In this document: positions 31,045 through 39,114 of the stretch, in pieces
How positions within the stretch are numbered: position 1 is the first letter of the stretch
Layout of the letters: the number at the start of each line of letters is the position of its first letter
NCBI RefSeq assembly: GCF_010548275.1
Contig: NZ_JAAGLT010000008.1
Span: 62,001-126,000, forward strand
Direction: 5' to 3'
Source of the DNA: Streptomyces sp. SID12488
Lineage (GTDB): Bacteria > Actinomycetota > Actinomycetes > Streptomycetales > Streptomycetaceae
Length of the DNA stretch: 64,000 nt
Position numbers and translations under genes: made by a program
The notes under the pieces: generated by a model
Databases searched by the model: none
Told to the model about the DNA's origin: nothing
Seen by the model: only the letters and a program-made list of their open reading frames with translations

Positions 31045-32459
31045 TACGCGGCGTCCGGCAACTCGTCTGCGGGCTCGTCCTGGTCGGGCTTCGGGCCGTA
31101 CAGATCGGCGATGCTTCCGCCGAGAATTGCCGCGGCCTGGTCGTTGCGCATCCGCTTCCACCGGTCGATCTCGTCCGGGGTGACACCGGGAATCCGCTCC
31201 CACAGCGCCTCGTCCGGGACACCGATGGACTTCAACTTGACCAGGGCATCCGAGTACTGCGAGTCCGAACGGAACTGGGGGTCACGCCACACCACGGAAC
31301 CGAGCGCGAGGGAAGCCGCGCGCTTGTCCTCGCCGGCTGCCAGCGCTTCAAGCCGCATGATCTCGCGGAGCCCCGCACCGAAGTGCCGTTGGCGCTCCAT
31401 GACCTTTGCGACTAGACCGGCTTCGGAAGCCGCGAGAGCGTCCGCCGAGACGTTGACGAGCTGCCCCGTCAGGTACGTGGCGGGGGTGCGAGTCTGCGAA
31501 GCGATGTGTTCAACCGCAGCGTCAATGACCTTGAGATAGTTGCCGAGATCAGCGGCAGAGAACTCCGCGATACGCGCGGTGTCCTTCTCCAGCCACAGCA
31601 GACGGTCCGAACGGAACCGGTCTAGCGGCTCGTCCTCCTCGCCGACGACTTCCCCGGACTCCGGGTCAACGATCTCCCGTACGGGCCGGTCCATGCCGAG
31701 CACTGCCCGAGCCGGAAGCGCTAGGTAGTCGCTCGCGGTCATCAGGTGGGCCCACAAGGTGTTGACCGCATCCTGTAGCGGCAGCACCGTCACAAGCTCG
31801 GAGCGCGGTTTCCCGTGCAGCCGTGCCCGGTTGGGGAGTTCGACCAGCGGCACCACGCCGAGCCGGTTGGGAATGTGCGACGGCTCGCCGCGGGACAGTC
31901 CCACGGTGCGGCCAGTCCACTCCTGACTACGTCCTCGCCGCTGCCACCGGTACACCATGTCCGGGGTGAACAGCGTTGCGAACTCCCATTGCCCGTCACG
32001 CCACGTCTTGAGACCCGCCGAGCGGAGCCGACGACGACCAGGCACATACTCGACAATCGCATTCGCGGCATGCTCGAACGTGATCTCTGTGTTGATGCCG
32101 TCCGGCTTCCACACCAGGGCATAGGACCGACCGGTAATCAGCGCTTCCAGCAGCGCTAGACCAATCTCAACATCACATTCCGAGCGGCGCCACGCCTTCC
32201 CCGCGGCGTGATCAATAGACCCGTCTTCCAGCCGGAAGCCGATCGGCATAAGCCGTTCAACAGTGGCGTCCGGTACGGTCGCGCACCAGTTATCGGAAAA
32301 ATCCTTGAACAGCTCCCCGGCTTGGGCGTTGAACTCGGGGCTCGCGAACAGCAGCGGCCGTCTACCCTCGTACGCGTCCGACCACTTGCGGGCTTCGTTC
32401 TTCCGGCGCTCAATCTTCGCGCGGAGCCGGACCGTCATCTGTAGCGGAGTCTCCGCCAT
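31044..32459 (-). CDS. Portal protein, SPP1 gp6-like
   Basis: A 471-residue protein from MAETPLQMTVRLRAKIERRK. EGRRPLLFASPEFNAQAGEL, VPDATVERLMPIGFRLEDGS, a VVPLVELPNRARLHGKPRSE segment and the long helix with ASQTRTPATYLTGQLVNVSA are typical of SPP1-type portals. It forms the dodecameric ring for DNA entry. Start chosen at 32459 behind AAGGGGGG; the ATG six codons upstream lies in the terminator tail. Confidence 0.9.
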   Translation of the reverse strand: MAETPLQMTVRLRAKIERRKNEARKWSDAYEGRRPLLFASPEFNAQAGELFKDFSDNWCATVPDATVERLMPIGFRLEDGSIDHAAGKAWRRSECDVEIGLALLEALITGRSYALVWKPDGINTEITFEHAANAIVEYVPGRRRLRSAGLKTWRDGQWEFATLFTPDMVYRWQRRGRSQEWTGRTVGLSRGEPSHIPNRLGVVPLVELPNRARLHGKPRSELVTVLPLQDAVNTLWAHLMTASDYLALPARAVLGMDRPVREIVDPESGEVVGEEDEPLDRFRSDRLLWLEKDTARIAEFSAADLGNYLKVIDAAVEHIASQTRTPATYLTGQLVNVSADALAASEAGLVAKVMERQRHFGAGLREIMRLEALAAGEDKRAASLALGSVVWRDPQFRSDSQYSDALVKLKSIGVPDEALWERIPGVTPDEIDRWKRMRNDQAAAILGGSIADLYGPKPDQDEPADELPDAA

Positions 32460-32478
32460 GCATCCCCCCTTGGGCATG

Positions 32479-32510
32479 AAAAAGCCCCGTCGGCAGGAAC
32501 CCGAACGGGG
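32479..32510 (-). terminator. Intrinsic terminator with CATGCCC tail before the portal gene
   Basis: On the minus strand CCCCGTTCGG pairs with CCGACGGGG around a GTTCCTG loop, followed by CTTTTT-CATGCCC and the portal ribosome site. It follows the terminase large subunit gene. Confidence 0.7.
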
Positions 32511-32512
32511 TG

Positions 32513-34210
32513 TTAGGCACTCGCAGCGCGAGGACGTTTCAGCGGTCTTCGCACGTAGCCGTCCAGTGCCATGACCGCAGCGGCGATGCCGTCGATACGG
32601 GCGGATGACTTCCCGCGGTCCGGCTTGACCGGTCGCATGTTGTCGTTGCCGTCCCGATAGACCTCCACCACGGACGCGTTCCAGCGGAGCACCGGGTTAC
32701 CCCCGTGACGTATCCGCCCCTCGCGCAAGAGTCGTTCAAGTTCCTTGCAACCGGGCGACATGCCCAAGTAGGTCTGTGCGATCGGAACCACGTCGACCCC
32801 GCGCGTCTTGGCCTCGATGCGCTGGACGAGCTGCCCGGCAAACATCCGGTCATAGCTGATCCGCTGGACGTCCAGCCGGCGACAGTCCGCAATGATCTGC
32901 TGTTCAATCGCGTCGTAATCGATCGCGTCGCCCTCGGTGAGCGTGAGCAGACCGTCCGAAGCCCATTGCCGGATCGGAACCTGTAGCTGTTGCTCCAACT
33001 CGTCCGCGCGTTCCTCGGGCAACCAGAACCGAGAGATCAGTTCCAACTCAACACCAGGCACACGGGATTCAACCGCGAGGACCCAAGCCGAAAGGTCGGA
33101 CACTGCGGATAGGTCCACCCCGCCCCAGGCCCGCCGGTACCGGAACGACTTGTCATTGACCGCCCCGTTGTTCTCGTCCCACAGTGAGAGCGGCAGCCAA
33201 CGGCTAGCAGCTCGCATACGGCGATTGAGGGACAAGCGGCAGAACGTAGGAAAGTAACTCGGGGTGGACTTGGCCTTGTTGGCTTCCCGCCGCATGTAGG
33301 CGAGCGAGGGGGAAGCGCCAAGCCCCGGATTCGCCTTCCGCCACGTGCTCTCGGCGAACGGGTCGTCTTTCTCCTCGGCAGCCCAAATGACCCCGTAGTG
33401 ACCAGGGTCGGTAACGATCCCGTCCGCGCAACGGCGGGTGTAGGTGTGTTTCTCGTCGTAAATGCTGCCCTCGGTGCCCTCATCGGCAGTCGTAATGTAG
33501 ATGACCAACGGCTGATCTCGGGCACCCGTCCCGGTCTCGATAGCGTCGATAAGGTCCCGGCGCTTGTGCACATGGACTTCATCAACAATCGCGCCGGACA
33601 CGTTCAGCCCATGGGCAGTCTCGGCAATCTTGGACAGCGCGCGGAAGATACCGCCGGTCCGCGGGACTCGGATAAGCCCCCGCAGAACCTCTACGCGGCC
33701 CCGTACGGCTCGGGAAGTCAGAGCCATACGCTTAGCGTCGTCAAAGACGCGTTCGGCTTGTGGAAGCGATCCGGCAGCCGCGTATACCTCCGCCCCGATC
33801 TCCCGATCCGCGAGCAACAGCACCAGACCGATACCGCTGGACAAGGTGGACTTGCCGTTCTTCCGCGGAACCTCAATCCACGCCGAGCGGATGACCCGCA
33901 CCGCACGCCCCAACTCGGGTTCATACGCGAGCCAACCGAAGATCGGGGCGATCACCCACACCACTTGCCAGGGTGCCAGCCGCAGCCTCGCGTTACCCCA
34001 ACGGCCTTTGGTGTGCTTGAACGACTGGATAGCGTCAATGGCTCGCCGAGCGGCTGCCACGTCGAAATACGCGCCCGGTGCGTCCGCTGCCTGATGAGCA
34101 ACGACCAACGGGCGGGACTCCCGCGCTTCGGCTATCTCGTCCTCGGACAAGCCGAGTTCGTACAGCGCGTCCAGCGGGACGGGCAGATCGTCAGTCGAAT
34201 ATGTCTCCAT
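32513..34210 (-). CDS. Terminase large subunit
   Basis: A 565-residue packaging motor from METYSTDDLPVPLDALYELG. ATPase motifs: SAWIEVPRKNGKSTLSSGIG is the Walker A region, NVSGAIVDEVHVHKRRDLID the Walker B (IVDEVHV), and LVIYITTADEGTEGSIYDEK the coupling motif. The C-terminal nuclease domain contains GGVDLSAVSDLSAWVLAVES and ISYDRMFAGQLVQRIEAKTR. It cuts concatemers and pumps DNA into the head. Its start overlaps the small subunit gene end by 20 bases. Confidence 0.95.
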   Translation of the reverse strand: METYSTDDLPVPLDALYELGLSEDEIAEARESRPLVVAHQAADAPGAYFDVAAARRAIDAIQSFKHTKGRWGNARLRLAPWQVVWVIAPIFGWLAYEPELGRAVRVIRSAWIEVPRKNGKSTLSSGIGLVLLLADREIGAEVYAAAGSLPQAERVFDDAKRMALTSRAVRGRVEVLRGLIRVPRTGGIFRALSKIAETAHGLNVSGAIVDEVHVHKRRDLIDAIETGTGARDQPLVIYITTADEGTEGSIYDEKHTYTRRCADGIVTDPGHYGVIWAAEEKDDPFAESTWRKANPGLGASPSLAYMRREANKAKSTPSYFPTFCRLSLNRRMRAASRWLPLSLWDENNGAVNDKSFRYRRAWGGVDLSAVSDLSAWVLAVESRVPGVELELISRFWLPEERADELEQQLQVPIRQWASDGLLTLTEGDAIDYDAIEQQIIADCRRLDVQRISYDRMFAGQLVQRIEAKTRGVDVVPIAQTYLGMSPGCKELERLLREGRIRHGGNPVLRWNASVVEVYRDGNDNMRPVKPDRGKSSARIDGIAAAVMALDGYVRRPLKRPRAASA

Positions 34211-34673
34211 CGTCGCCCCCGCTGAATTCCGGCGGGGTGATCCGGGTTGCCGACGCGGGACTAAGCCCCAACTCTCCCACCAGCGAGCGGAAATGACTCC
34301 GATACTGGTGGGCAATCGTCACCCATGGACTCTTAACGTTCCCGCGCTCTGTCTCGACTACCAGTCCGGTTCGAGATAGCTCCCGCTCTGCCTGCCACAG
34401 ACGAGCGACTGTTACGCAATACTCAATGGCCGTTTCCCGCTGCGAGTCGGTTAGGCCGGCTGCCACCACCAGGGCGGGAATCGTCCTCGCCCATACGTCC
34501 GCTGCCTTCTCTCGCACATCCACCGAGAGCGAGCCGGGCAGCAACTCGGACCAGTCTGGTTCGACGGGTTCCAGCGGGGCGAAACGCGCGCCCTCGGAAT
34601 TGCGGTCCTCGCGGAACGTGCCTTCACGGACGGCTTGCATGTGAGATTTCGGCTTTCGCCCCGGAACGCTCAT
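34191..34673 (-). CDS. Terminase small subunit
   Basis: A 160-residue protein from MSVPGRKPKSHMQAVREGTF behind GAGGAGG. LTDSQRETAIEYCVTVARLW and LVVETERGNVKSPWVTIAHQ are the P27-type small terminase signatures (helical core plus the KSPxxxxA segment). It recognises the packaging site and recruits the large subunit encoded next. Confidence 0.85.
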   Translation of the reverse strand: MSVPGRKPKSHMQAVREGTFREDRNSEGARFAPLEPVEPDWSELLPGSLSVDVREKAADVWARTIPALVVAAGLTDSQRETAIEYCVTVARLWQAERELSRTGLVVETERGNVKSPWVTIAHQYRSHFRSLVGELGLSPASATRITPPEFSGGDDGDIFD

Positions 34674-34689
34674 TCCTGGACCTCCTCGG

Positions 34690-35373
34690 CTAGCGATCGT
34701 TCTTCTTGTTGTTGCAGAGAAAGTGAGCCGCTTGAACGTTGGCCGGTTCGTGAGACCCACCACGAGCAAGCGGCACGATGTGATCGAGGGTCGGCGCCAT
34801 AGGGGAAGGGACTCGGGAATCCATTTCCAATGACTCTCCACAGAGTTGGCAGGTGTACTTGTCCCGAGTGAATACCCGGGCTCTGTAAACGGGGGCTACG
34901 AATGCGGCACGCTCTCGCGCTCGCCTTACGTCCCGTGCATCACTGCGTTGGCACTCGTTCGAGCAATAGGCTTGATACTTGGCAGATGACACAAACGGAG
35001 CCGAACAGCGCACGCACTGCCCTGACTGCCAGACACGCTTTCCGCGCTTGCCCGCAGCAGCTACCCGCATCTTGCGCTCTGCTCTGACTCGGTGGCGCGC
35101 TTGACTTCCCCTGGTGGAGCACGGGACAGAGCAATAAACCGCAACAGATCTGCGAGTCTCGAACTCCGTCCCGCAATGCCCGCATTGAACAGCCCTAGGC
35201 GGGTCAGGCTTCCATATCGGCCGACCTACCTTCGCTGCATATCGGGCAACGCCGTACGTTCGTGCACACGGCTTGCACTCGCCACGTATGCCACCTTTTC
35301 GATGCGAGTAGTAATCCCCCAACGGGCGGACTGCACCGCACTTAATGCATGCTTTCTTTAGATCCTTCGACAC
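34690..35373 (-). CDS. HNH endonuclease with multiple zinc ribbons, homing-type
   Basis: A 227-residue protein. Three CxxC-type ribbons come first (CIKCGAVRPLGDYY, CGHCGTEFETRRSVAVYC, CVRCSAPFVSSAKYQAYC). The HNH domain is at the end: RDKYTCQLCGESLEMDSRVP, LDHIVPLARGGSHEPANVQA, HFLCNNKKNDR. Base composition is clearly less GC-rich than the flanking terminase and HNH genes, which fits a free-standing homing endonuclease that spread between phages. The start is GTG at 35373 (or TTG at 35376) behind GGGGGGAA. It may instead assist packaging, as other HNH proteins near terminases do. Confidence 0.8.
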   Translation of the reverse strand: MSKDLKKACIKCGAVRPLGDYYSHRKGGIRGECKPCARTYGVARYAAKVGRPIWKPDPPRAVQCGHCGTEFETRRSVAVYCSVPCSTRGSQARHRVRAERKMRVAAAGKRGKRVWQSGQCVRCSAPFVSSAKYQAYCSNECQRSDARDVRRARERAAFVAPVYRARVFTRDKYTCQLCGESLEMDSRVPSPMAPTLDHIVPLARGGSHEPANVQAAHFLCNNKKNDR

Positions 35374-35400
35374 CAATTCCCCCCGAAAATGGCATGGCGG

Positions 35401-35430
35401 GACCTAGGTTCGAATTCCTTGCGCCCACCG
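35401..35430 (+). other. tRNA 3'-end-like fragment
   Basis: GACCTAGGTTCGAATTCCTT followed by GCGCCCACCG resembles a T-arm and acceptor end of a tRNA: GGTTCGAA with flanking CTAGG and CCTTG. The T-loop has one extra base and one stem pair is broken. No matching 5' acceptor is found within 100 bp upstream. It may be a recombination relic. Confidence 0.3.
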
Positions 35431-35496
35431 TTTTAGTTCATTGATCCATGCAAGTTTTTTGCCTCCCTGCCGTTCTTTTGGGGCGAGGGAGGGGGG

Positions 35497-35889
35497 TCAC
35501 GCCCTGGTCGGGGGCTCGGGCAAGCGCGGCTTGACCCGTTCGGCAGCCCATCCGCCGGGCTGGTGCTTCGCGGTCTCGCGGTTATGGCACGTTGTGCACA
35601 GCGGACGGAGCCGAGACCACGCGTCCGGATCGGACACACCACGTGCGACCAGCGAACGGCGAGACTCGGGGAAGTGGTCGGCAACCGTCGCAACAACGGA
35701 GCAGAGCGCGCACCACGGATGCCTGTAGAGGTAGCGCGCCCGGATGCGTTCCCACTTGACCCCGTATCCCTTGGCCGTGGTCGTCCCGCGCTGCTGCTCC
35801 GCTTCCTTGGCGTGCTTGGGGCAGCGTCCGCCCGTGGTCAGTTCCGGGCAGCCGGGTACCGAGCAAGGGGGGCGGGGCTTGCGGGGCAT
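35497..35889 (-). CDS. HNH endonuclease, terminase-associated
   Basis: A 130-residue protein: an N-terminal zinc ribbon (CSVPGCPELTTGGRCPKH), then GYGVKWERIRARYLYRHPWC with CALC, VADHFPESRRS and LRPLCTTCHNRETAKH, which complete the HHH/HNH catalytic fold with two CxxC pairs. HNH proteins of this size next to terminase genes stimulate the cos or pac cleavage of the large terminase in many siphoviruses. The start lies behind GGAGGTGATCC. Confidence 0.9.
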   Translation of the reverse strand: MPRKPRPPCSVPGCPELTTGGRCPKHAKEAEQQRGTTTAKGYGVKWERIRARYLYRHPWCALCSVVATVADHFPESRRSLVARGVSDPDAWSRLRPLCTTCHNRETAKHQPGGWAAERVKPRLPEPPTRA

Positions 35890-36139
35890 GGGGGATCACC
35901 TCCGGGCGGGGGTATCGCGTCAGACAGACGGGAATGTCACAACAGCGATGTAACACCGGGGCTCTGGCCGTGCCTCTAGTGCGCGTGGTGCGCTTGACTC
36001 ATGGCAGGCAACAGGGCGACACAACCGGCTTTCGAACTCCGCTGCGGGGGGCTGCACTTGACTGTTCAGCGCGTGCCCGTGTGGCTCGTCTCGCTGATCG
36101 CTACAGCGGTCGGATTCGGTGGCGCATGGTGGACTCATC

Positions 36140-36245
36140 AATGAGCGGGATGGACGGAATCGAACCGTCTCTACCGCCCGGTTTCAGCACGGGGACCACC
36201 CGCACCTACTCGGGGCAGAGTGCACGCCTACACCGCACCCCTTCC
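36140..36245 (-). other. tRNA-like element 1, non-canonical
   Basis: On the minus strand GACGG-TTCGATT-CCGTC is a perfect T-arm followed by CATCCCGC, and a GTGC/GCAC D-arm-like stem with a GG-containing loop lies about 65 bases upstream. The acceptor pairs only in part and no good anticodon arm with U33 is found. The 374-base gap 35890-36263 holds nothing else I can support. Confidence 0.3.
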
Positions 36246-36263
36246 GCACCAGGACGAGCCGGG

Positions 36264-36632
36264 TTAGGGCGGGTCTAGGGCGGTGTCTGTGCGGGGCGTG
36301 GCAGCCCCAAAGTCCTCGCCAGTCTTGGCCAAGTGGCAGCCGTGGCAAAGGGGTTGAACGTTCGTGTCCGTGTCCTCGCCACCGAGGGCGAGCGGCTGCA
36401 CGTGGTCCACGTCCACCAGGTCCGCGAGGACGAGCGACCCGCACCGTGCACAGCGGGCACCACCATGGGCACCGACCAGAGCACGGAGCCGAGTAGCCCC
36501 CGAGAACACCCGGACCAGCACCGCACGGCGGACCCGCCGAGCACGAACCGAAGCACGCCGTTCGTAGACCTGGTGGTGACCCTCGCAGCGGCCCCGGTGA
36601 GTGGCGGGCTCGGTGCAGTCAACACACCGCAT
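36264..36632 (-). CDS. HNH endonuclease
   Basis: A 122-residue protein from MRCVDCTEPATHRGRCEGHH. After the N-terminal CxxC ribbon comes an Arg-rich helix, and then the catalytic unit: ARCARCGSLVLADLVDVDHV, QPLALGGEDTDTNVQPLCHG, CHLAKTGEDFG. This is a full HNH motif with the DVDHVQPLALGG core. It is the gene nearest the integrase on the lytic side and has direct-repeat elements upstream. Confidence 0.85.
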   Translation of the reverse strand: MRCVDCTEPATHRGRCEGHHQVYERRASVRARRVRRAVLVRVFSGATRLRALVGAHGGARCARCGSLVLADLVDVDHVQPLALGGEDTDTNVQPLCHGCHLAKTGEDFGAATPRTDTALDPP

Positions 36633-36671
36633 GCTCACCCCCTGGTCGTCGTCCTGGTGCTCGTTATTGCG

Positions 36672-36763
36672 TGCCCACCCCCGGACTTGAACCGGGGAAC
36701 TCTGCGGCCGACATCCCCGAGTCGGGGCCGGTACCGCGCACCTCTTCCGTTGGGTCAGTGGGC
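36672..36763 (-). tRNA. tRNA-like element 2, 92 nt, anticodon arm not resolved
   Basis: On the minus strand GCCCACT (36763 end) pairs with GGTGGGC (36673 end) as a 7-bp acceptor with one G-U pair. ACC/GGT closes a D-arm with a GG-containing loop, and CCCGG-TTCAAGT-CCGGG is a perfect T-arm. Between the D and T arms are 43 bases with strong stems (CCGAC/GTCGG around an 8-base loop) but no standard 7-base anticodon loop. It could be a class II-sized or decayed phage tRNA. Confidence 0.35.
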
Positions 36764-37020
36764 TTGGCGTTCGTCCTCGCCGGCTCGGCCGGTCCGGACA
36801 TGTTGGGGAGACCACACGGGCTTACAACCCGTTTCAGCGACTCGCGGACGAGCCGGTTACTCATGGGCGGTGTGATCTCCCCGCGCTCTGCCTCACGACC
36901 CCTGCGGCCACCCCGAACGGGTGCGTGGTGCACGGGCAGAGCTGTTGGTGAGGGTGGGCACTCGGTCCGCCGTTTCCGGGCTAGCGGGGTGCGCGGTAGT
37001 CCCTGGTCCCTCTCTCGGAA

Positions 37021-37043
37021 GTAGTAGGGACGGAAGGTCTCCC
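37021..37043 (-). repeat. Copy 2 of the GTAGGGACGG element
   Basis: GTAGTAGGGACGG and the following AAGGTCTCCC form a 23-bp unit identical to the copy at 37086-37108, 65 bp away. Related to copies at 8498 and 39095. It lies in the gene-free 36633-37326 stretch upstream of the HNH gene. Confidence 0.65.
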
Positions 37044-37085
37044 GCCCTCGGGGCGTTGCTCCCGCTCGTCTACTTGCTTCCGGGA

Positions 37086-37108
37086 GTAGTAGGGACGGAA
37101 GGTCTCCC
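37086..37108 (-). repeat. Copy 3 of the GTAGGGACGG element
   Basis: Identical over 23 bp to 37021-37043. Flanking bases are similar too (CGCCCTCGGGGC against CGCCGTTCGGGGC), so about 38 bp form a near-tandem duplication. Confidence 0.65.
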
Positions 37109-37122
37109 CGCCGTTCGGGGCC

Positions 37123-37213
37123 ATGACGGGATGACGGTTCGGATGCCGTTTTGGTTTTCTCTCTATTTTTCTATGTGCATTCAAAAAAGTAGGTCTATCC
37201 GTCATACCGTCAT
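37123..37213. repeat. AT-rich element B flanked by ATGACGG inverted repeats
   Basis: ATGACGGGATGACGG (37123-37137) is mirrored by CCGTCATACCGTCAT (37199-37213). The core includes TTGGTTTTCTCTCTATTTTT (37151-37170), identical to the core of element A (17074-17169) on its other strand. It sits between integrase and HNH genes. Confidence 0.6.
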
Positions 37214-37276
37214 GGGCTGCCCGCTGGTCGTGCTGCCGTCCCAGACCCCCGAGCGTCCGTGTGCGGGCACAAGACA

Positions 37277-37305
37277 GCCCCGGCAGTCACGTGGACTACC
37301 GGGGC
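37277..37305 (-). terminator. Integrase terminator hairpin
   Basis: GCCCCGG (37277-37283) pairs with CCGGGGC (37299-37305), extended by AGTC/GACT inside, giving a stem of about 11 bp just after the integrase stop on the minus strand. Confidence 0.6.
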
Positions 37306-37326
37306 CGTCTCGGGGCCGTACAGGGG

Positions 37327-39087
37327 CTACGCGAGGACCGGAACCCGGTCGGCGAGGGTGTGCACCGGTTCGGCCGTGGTCTGCGCGAGCCGTGCCACGA
37401 CACCGGGTATTGCGGGCATGTCCGTGCGGTTGGCTTCGGCTGTCACGTCCGCAGCGGCTACGGCCACACCTTCCGCGGCGGGGTCCAGCTCACCCGTCAT
37501 GGTGAAGTCCACGCGGGACGTGTCCAGCTTCCGCCATCCACCACGGGTGCCGCGCCGGACGTCCAGCCGCACCCCCGCTTCAATGAGCATGGCTCGTCGG
37601 CCCGCTGTGTCTGCGGCTGTCCACTCGTCCGCGAACGTGCGGCCCGTGGGGGTCACGACGCGTTGCGGTTGGACCTTTTCGCGGGTCTCCAGCTCGGCTA
37701 TGCGGTTGTCCAACGCGTCCGCACGTTCCTGCCATGCCTGCCGCGCGTGCCGGGACTTCTGGCGTCCCTCTTGCTTCTGGTGTTCCTCGAACTCGGCGAG
37801 GGTGGCGCGTAGCTCGGGCTCGGGGTCATAGCCCGGAATCTCGACTACGTGTTTCGTCTGGATCGGTCCGACCAGTCGCAGGAACTCGGCGGTTACGTGC
37901 TCGTCCACCCAGTCACCCCGGATGTGCGCGGGAGCGTCGCAGTTGCCGCCCCGCGCGTGAAAGTTGCACTTGTAGACAGGGGCTTGGTTCTTCTTGCTCT
38001 TCTGTTTGTTCAGGTACATGCGGCCCCCGCACGAGTCGCAGTGGATCACGCGCAACAAAAGCGCGTCGGTGTCCGTGCGGTCCCCGTTCTCGATGCTGCG
38101 GGAGCCGAGCAGTGCGCCGATACGGTCGAACTCCTCGCGGGTCATGATCGGTGTTTCGGTGCTCATGATCGGGTTGCCCTGGTCGTCCCGGACTGGCTTG
38201 CCCTGGTGCATCTTCCAGCCGAGCAACGTCGGGTTCTTGAGCATCCGGGTTAGCACGGTGGGGTTCCAGTTGAACGCGTCTCGGATGAGTCCCTTGGCTC
38301 CGCCGGGCCGTCCACCCTTGGCACGGTTCTGCTTCACTGCCCAGTGATCACGCGGGCTCGGAACCTGGTCCTCATTGAGCCCGATTGCCACGGCGGAAGC
38401 GGTCTTGCCTTCCAACAGCTCTCGAACGATTCGCTCAATGATCAGTACGGCGTCCGGGTCGGGTACGAGCGTCCAGCCGACCCCGCCATGTTCCTTGGGC
38501 ATGGGGGCGGGCATGCAGCCGTACGGGGGCTTGCCGCCACCCCGCCACCGAAGCGGCATCCGGCGCATGGCTGCCATGGCTCCGGTTACTCGGTCGCTGA
38601 TGCTCTGCGACTCCACTTGGGCGGCAAAGGCAAGCATCATCATCATGAGTTCGGACATGGGGTCCATGGGGTTGCGGAAGTCGAACACCAGCCGACCCCC
38701 GCCGATGCCCTCGGCAAAGACCAACATCTTGCGGTGTTGCTTCGCCCACTTCGCTAGGTCGTGCATGTCGCTCATGGACCGGATGGCACGGTCGAAGCGC
38801 CACCAGACAAGCGCGTCGAACTCGTCGGGACGGGCGAGCCACTGCCCGAGCGCGGGACGGTCGAACGGGGAAACCTTGCTCGCGGACACGTCAAGGTCCA
38901 CGGCTTCGCGGAGCCCGTCACCCTCGCCGAACGCGATATTGAGCGAGCCCGCCGCTATGTCGTCGGCTTCGCGCTGCCGCTCGGGGCTGGTGGTCTCGTC
39001 CGTGAGTACCGAGAGCCGGACGCACCGCACGCCCCGTAGCGTCTCGGTGTAGACCGTCCCGGCTAGGGGGTTGCGAGTGGTCGTCAT
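37327..39087 (-). CDS. int: Large serine integrase
   Basis: A 586-residue recombinase from MTTTRNPLAGTVYTETLRG. The resolvase domain carries the catalytic serine in VRLSVLTDETTSPERQ and the active-site arginines in WWRFDRAIRS. The recombinase domain starts near PPYGCMPAPMPKEHGGVGWT and includes WNPTVLTRMLKNPTLLGWKM. The zinc domain has IHCDSCGGRMYLN followed by CNFHARGGNC, then a coiled-coil (EPELRATLAEFEEHQKQEGR) that controls direction. It recombines attP with a host attB and with a directionality factor excises the prophage. The ATG at 39087 follows GAGGGG; the longer frame from 39147 crosses a repeated element. Its 5' side faces host DNA, as in most serine-integrase prophages. Confidence 0.95.
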   Translation of the reverse strand: MTTTRNPLAGTVYTETLRGVRCVRLSVLTDETTSPERQREADDIAAGSLNIAFGEGDGLREAVDLDVSASKVSPFDRPALGQWLARPDEFDALVWWRFDRAIRSMSDMHDLAKWAKQHRKMLVFAEGIGGGRLVFDFRNPMDPMSELMMMMLAFAAQVESQSISDRVTGAMAAMRRMPLRWRGGGKPPYGCMPAPMPKEHGGVGWTLVPDPDAVLIIERIVRELLEGKTASAVAIGLNEDQVPSPRDHWAVKQNRAKGGRPGGAKGLIRDAFNWNPTVLTRMLKNPTLLGWKMHQGKPVRDDQGNPIMSTETPIMTREEFDRIGALLGSRSIENGDRTDTDALLLRVIHCDSCGGRMYLNKQKSKKNQAPVYKCNFHARGGNCDAPAHIRGDWVDEHVTAEFLRLVGPIQTKHVVEIPGYDPEPELRATLAEFEEHQKQEGRQKSRHARQAWQERADALDNRIAELETREKVQPQRVVTPTGRTFADEWTAADTAGRRAMLIEAGVRLDVRRGTRGGWRKLDTSRVDFTMTGELDPAAEGVAVAAADVTAEANRTDMPAIPGVVARLAQTTAEPVHTLADRVPVLA

Positions 39088-39094
39088 CCCCTCG

Positions 39095-39114
39095 GTAGGG
39101 ACGGACGGTTCCCC
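39095..39114 (-). repeat. Copy 4 of the GTAGGGACGG element, at the integrase ribosome site
   Basis: GTAGGGACGGACGGTTCCCC (plus strand) ends directly next to the integrase GAGGGG site and is followed by the small palindrome CCCCG-CTA-CGGGG (39111-39123). It may regulate integrase synthesis. Confidence 0.55.

Noticed and set aside
35455..35505. Hairpin CCTCCCT/AGGGAGG as a terminator for the HNH gene at 35497
   Set aside because: The T-run lies on the wrong side for the minus-strand transcript, so it was not called a terminator.
35920..36141. 73-codon minus-strand frame beside tRNA-like element 1
   Set aside because: Low-complexity Pro/Glu/Arg composition, no ribosome site, and no domain.
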